From: Paratrimastix pyriformis
Lineage: Eukaryota; Preaxostyla; Paratrimastigidae
NCBI GenBank assembly: GCA_027972325.1
Contig: JAPMOS010000234.1
Span: 2,501-44,448 of the forward strand
DNA: 41,948 bases
Direction: 5' to 3'
Shown here: in pieces, positions 39,160 to 41,948 of the stretch
Layout: each line of letters starts with the position of its first letter
Numbering within the stretch: the first letter of the stretch is position 1
The notes under the pieces: generated by a model
Database searches by the model: none
What the model was told of the DNA's origin: nothing
What the model saw: only the letters and a program-made list of their open reading frames with translations
Made by a program: the position numbers and the translations under genes

Positions 39160-40110
39160 GTGGGGAAGTGGAGCGGGATGGGGTGCGGGAGGAGGAGGAG
39201 GAGGGGAGGAGGAGCAAGAGGAGGAGGAGGAGCAAGAGGAGGAGGAGGAGGAGGAGGAGGAGGAGGAGGAGGAGGAGGAGCAGGAGGAGCAGGAGGAGGA
39301 GGAGGAGGAGGATGAGGATGAGGAGCAGGAGGAGGAGGAGGAGGAGGAGGAGGAGGAGGAGGAGGAGGAGAGGAGGAGGAGGAGGAGGAGGAGGAGGAGG
39401 AGGAGGAGGAGGAGGAGGAGGAGCAGGAGGAGCAGGAGGAGCAGGAGGAGGAGGAGATGAGGATGAGGAGCAGGAGGAGGAGAGGAGGAGGAGGAGGAGG
39501 AGGAGAGGAGGAGGAGGAGGAGGAGGAGGAGGAGGAGGGAGGAGGAGGAGGAGGAGGAGGAGGAGGAGGAGGAGGAGGATGGGGAGGAGGATGAGGAGGA
39601 GAGGAGGAGGAGGAGGAGGAGGAGGAGGAGGAGGAGGAGGAGGAGGAGGAGGAGGAGCGAGAGGAGGAGGAGGAGGAGGAGGAGGAGGAGGAGGAGGAGC
39701 AGGAGGAGCAGGAGCAGGAGGAGCAAGAGGAGGAGGAGGAGGAGAAGGAAGAGGAGCAGGAGGAGAGGAGGAGGAGGAGGAGGAGGAGGAGGAGGAGGGC
39801 AAGAGGAGGAGGAGGAGGAGGAGGAGGAGGAGGAGGAGGAGGAGGAGGAGGAGGAGGAGGAGGAGGAGGAGGAGGAGGAGGAGGAGAGGAGGAGGAGGAG
39901 GAGGAGGAGGAGGAGGAGGAGGAGGAGGAGGAGGAGAGGAGGAGGAGGAGGAGGGAGCAGGAGCAGGAGCAGGAGGAGGAGGAGGAGGAGGAGGAGGAGA
40001 GGAGGGAGGAGGAGGAGGAGGAGGAGGAGGAGGAGGAGGCGAGGAGGAGGAGGAGGAGGAGCAAGAGGAGGAGGAGGAGGAGGAGCAAGAGGAGGAGGAC
40101 CTGCTTCGGC
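39160..40110. repeat. About 0.95-kb GGA polypurine tract
   Basis: The tract is an almost uninterrupted purine run of GGA units on the + strand, broken only by occasional GCA, GAT or AGA variants. It produces long spurious Gly/Arg/Glu and Pro/Ser/Leu frames. The mirror symmetry makes triplex (H-DNA) or R-loop formation plausible (inference). Confidence 0.95.
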
Positions 40111-40573
40111 GGGCAGGCGAGGCGGCCGGGGCGGGGGTGATGGACGAGGGGGCGTGACCCCATCCGAAAAGATCATATCGTATGGAAGGCGTGGTGAGCG
40201 GCCGCGTCGAGGCCCCGCTGGACAATCACACCTGTAGTCGCACATGCTGTGGCTCCTTGTCCGGGTGCCCCGCCAAGAAGCAGCCAAAGTTCCGCTGGGA
40301 CGAGGCGCTGCAGGAGGGAGGTGGGTGGGGTCAGGTGAGCCAAGTGCGAATCGTCGAGGAAGTGAGGGCAGGGCGGTGCAGGGCAGAAGAAGGCGGTCTT
40401 GGACAGGACGGGTGGGCGGCAAGGAAAGCGGGAAACCGGGTCAGCAGGCACAAGACGAGCAGGCAACGAAGCTGCAGTCGACATCAGTCGTGGACGGTCG
40501 TTGCTGGGTGGAGGCTGGCGGGGCGGACTGTCATCACGGTCGACGGCCTGTCGGCGGGCGTTGGGACGCTCAC

Positions 40574-40751
40574 CATGGTCTGCCAGTTGGTGGTGTAGGG
40601 GGGCTCGATGATCCTGTCGTGGAGCGTGTTCCAGCCCGTGGTGAAGTGCGCCGGGGCAGGGGCTTCTTTGCGGAAACACTCGCGGGTCAGGGATCCGGCA
40701 TGGGTGAAGTCCATCCCGTTGCCGTCCCAGCGAAACTTGAAGTAGCCGTGT
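40574..40751 (-). CDS. Single exon of an unknown protein (59 codons)
   Basis: Between a TAG acceptor and a GTGAGC donor, the minus strand reads HGYFKFRWDGNGMDFTHAG, then TRECFRKEAPAPAHFTTGWN, then LHDRIIEPPYTTNWQTM, with no low complexity and good exon character. The next exon candidate is 40307-40232. In the phase the splice demands it reads RLVPAELWLLLGG; the alternative frame (ASSQRNFGCFLAGHPDKEPQ) looks more protein-like but does not match phase. I do not recognise the family. The flanking exons were not found with confidence. Confidence 0.5.
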
Positions 40752-40759
40752 CTACATTG

Positions 40760-41815
40760 AGATGACAAAGCTGTCGGAGGCCCCGGTGCTGAGGGGAAGG
40801 GAGGGATGAAGGGGCGGAGGCGGAGGGACGGGCAGACAGGAAGTACCGAGCGTGAAAACGGAGGTGGATGGGTACCAAACTGGATGGTGGAGCGCGAAAG
40901 AGGAAGAGGTCCATGATTTCGGATCCTGCCCTGAAGATTGACTGAAAGTGACAGCATGCACGAAACGGTGAAGTTGGGATGAGGGAATGACGACGAACAT
41001 AGACCAGCCCAACGCAGCGCGAGACGGCAAGGGAATGGAAGAGCGTTGTGCCTGACATGACCGAGGAGGGTGCCGCAAATCCCTCTCCATCTTTTTGAAG
41101 GGAACGAAAGATCGGACCCTTCGTCACGGCACGGCTTTCTTCAGGCAATTCAAGATGCAAATACTCACAAAATGGATTAGATGATTGAAAAAGCAGCTGG
41201 TTTCAAAGCTAGTCTCATCCTCCCCGGCTTCAATTTCTGAAATTCTTCTGCAATCTGAAGTGAAGAATAATAAGCTATCCTCCGGAAACTGCCACATCGT
41301 AGCTGCGCTCTGACCTGATCTTTTCCTTTTTGGAGCTCAGATTTCACTCCCGTTTTTCTTCCCTATCGCCTCATCGAATACGGCCTGCTCTCGGCTCCAA
41401 TTCGGATCACGTGAGAATCAAATGTCTGCAACAGCATCCACAAAGTCGAACGTTCTGACTGCTGAAAACGCATTTTCACCAGATGATGCCTGCTATTTCG
41501 AACATCGGTGACTTCCCTTTCGTTGTGAGCACGTGCCAAACGGACCTCGTTCAGGACCCCTGTAGACGGTCTGCGCCTTGCGAGTTTCCCGTCCCAGGCT
41601 TTCATCAAGCCCCGCTTCAGTGTCGCGCACCTCATCCTCCAGGTGAGTCCTCCGCGACCCTTCAGCTCCGTCGCCTGGATGTGCCCTGCCCGCCGGGACC
41701 AATCACCCCGCCACTCAGTGACCGTGGCGAAGGAAGGCCCACTCGTCCCACTCGTCCGTCCTGCACCCCAGTCCCCTGCGTTTCCCCGTCGAGGAGCCGC
41801 CACCACCAGCCAGCA
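40760..41815. other. About 1 kb with no recognised feature
   Basis: Mixed-composition DNA without long simple repeats. A 147-codon minus-strand frame (41806-41363) is open but has no recognisable domain or splice context, so I do not call it a gene. Confidence 0.5.
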
Positions 41816-41817
41816 TC

Positions 41818-41948
41818 CACCACTCTCCTCTCGTCCCTGGTTCCTCGTCCCTCGTCCTCGTCCCTGGTTCTCGTCCCTGGTTCCTCGTCCCTGGTTCCTC
41901 GTCCTGGTTCGTCCTGGTTCCTCGTCCCTGGTTCCTCGTCCTCGTCTC
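41818..41948. repeat. CTCGTCCCTGGTTC minisatellite at the right edge
   Basis: Imperfect units of 14-15 bp (CCTCGTCCCTGGTT and shortened forms) continue to the end of the window. Confidence 0.93.

Noticed and set aside
39078-40422. Gly/Arg/Glu-rich and Pro/Ser/Leu-rich frames over 350 codons
   Set aside because: They arise purely from the GGA tract; composition and frame-independence show no protein selection.
41363-41806. 147-codon minus-strand open frame near the right edge
   Set aside because: No domain, low similarity to any family I know, and no splice context; its length can occur by chance in GC-rich DNA.

Overview
This is a nuclear genomic window from a eukaryote. Every long host gene is broken into many short exons by GT...AG introns. 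The exons are GC-rich and the introns are filled with simple repeats, mostly (ATC/ATG)n. CFAP91, an axonemal protein, implies a flagellated organism. The very high intron density, compact intergenic gaps and a PHD finger inside the cohesin loader suggest a free-living protist. A flagellate such as a preaxostylan is possible, but the sequence alone does not fix the lineage.

Layout. (1) 232-3398, minus: the N-terminal half of CFAP91, running off the left edge. (2) An 80-bp head-to-head promoter gap. (3) 3479-25909, plus: a complete SCC2/Nipped-B/NIPBL cohesin loader. My model has 39 exons totalling 6084 nt (2027 residues) and stays in frame throughout. A tRNA-Lys(CTT) gene lies antisense in intron 16. 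(4) 26021-29211, plus: a complete oxysterol-binding-protein-related (ORD-only) gene of 9 exons and 478 residues, only 111 bp after the SCC2 stop. (5) About 29.2-36.1 kb: repeat-rich DNA carrying scattered minus-strand exons of an unrecognised gene with an 11-residue-repeat coiled coil. (6) About 36.25-38.6 kb, minus: a 5'-truncated, frameshifted non-LTR retrotransposon with reverse transcriptase, a zinc knuckle and a restriction-like endonuclease. An AT-rich tandem repeat lies just upstream of it. (7) 39.16-40.11 kb: about 0.95 kb of GGA-type polypurine tract. (8) 40.2-41.9 kb: one convincing minus-strand exon of an unknown protein, then nothing I recognise, and a terminal minisatellite.

Two genome-level signals stand out. 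First, exon-intron junctions are tandemly duplicated again and again, so that introns contain extra copies of exon ends together with their splice sites. I see this in at least four genes and about fifteen junctions. Second, the 5' splice sites do not follow GTRAGT. In 52 inferred donors the consensus is GTCYGN: C at +3 in 42, A at +4 in only one, G at +5 in 49. This predicts a U1 snRNA with an altered 5' end, or relaxed recognition.

The genes do not form an operon-like pathway. CFAP91 is ciliary, SCC2 loads cohesin and the ORP gene moves lipid. All coordinates for spliced genes come from manual translation and phase matching, not from transcript data.
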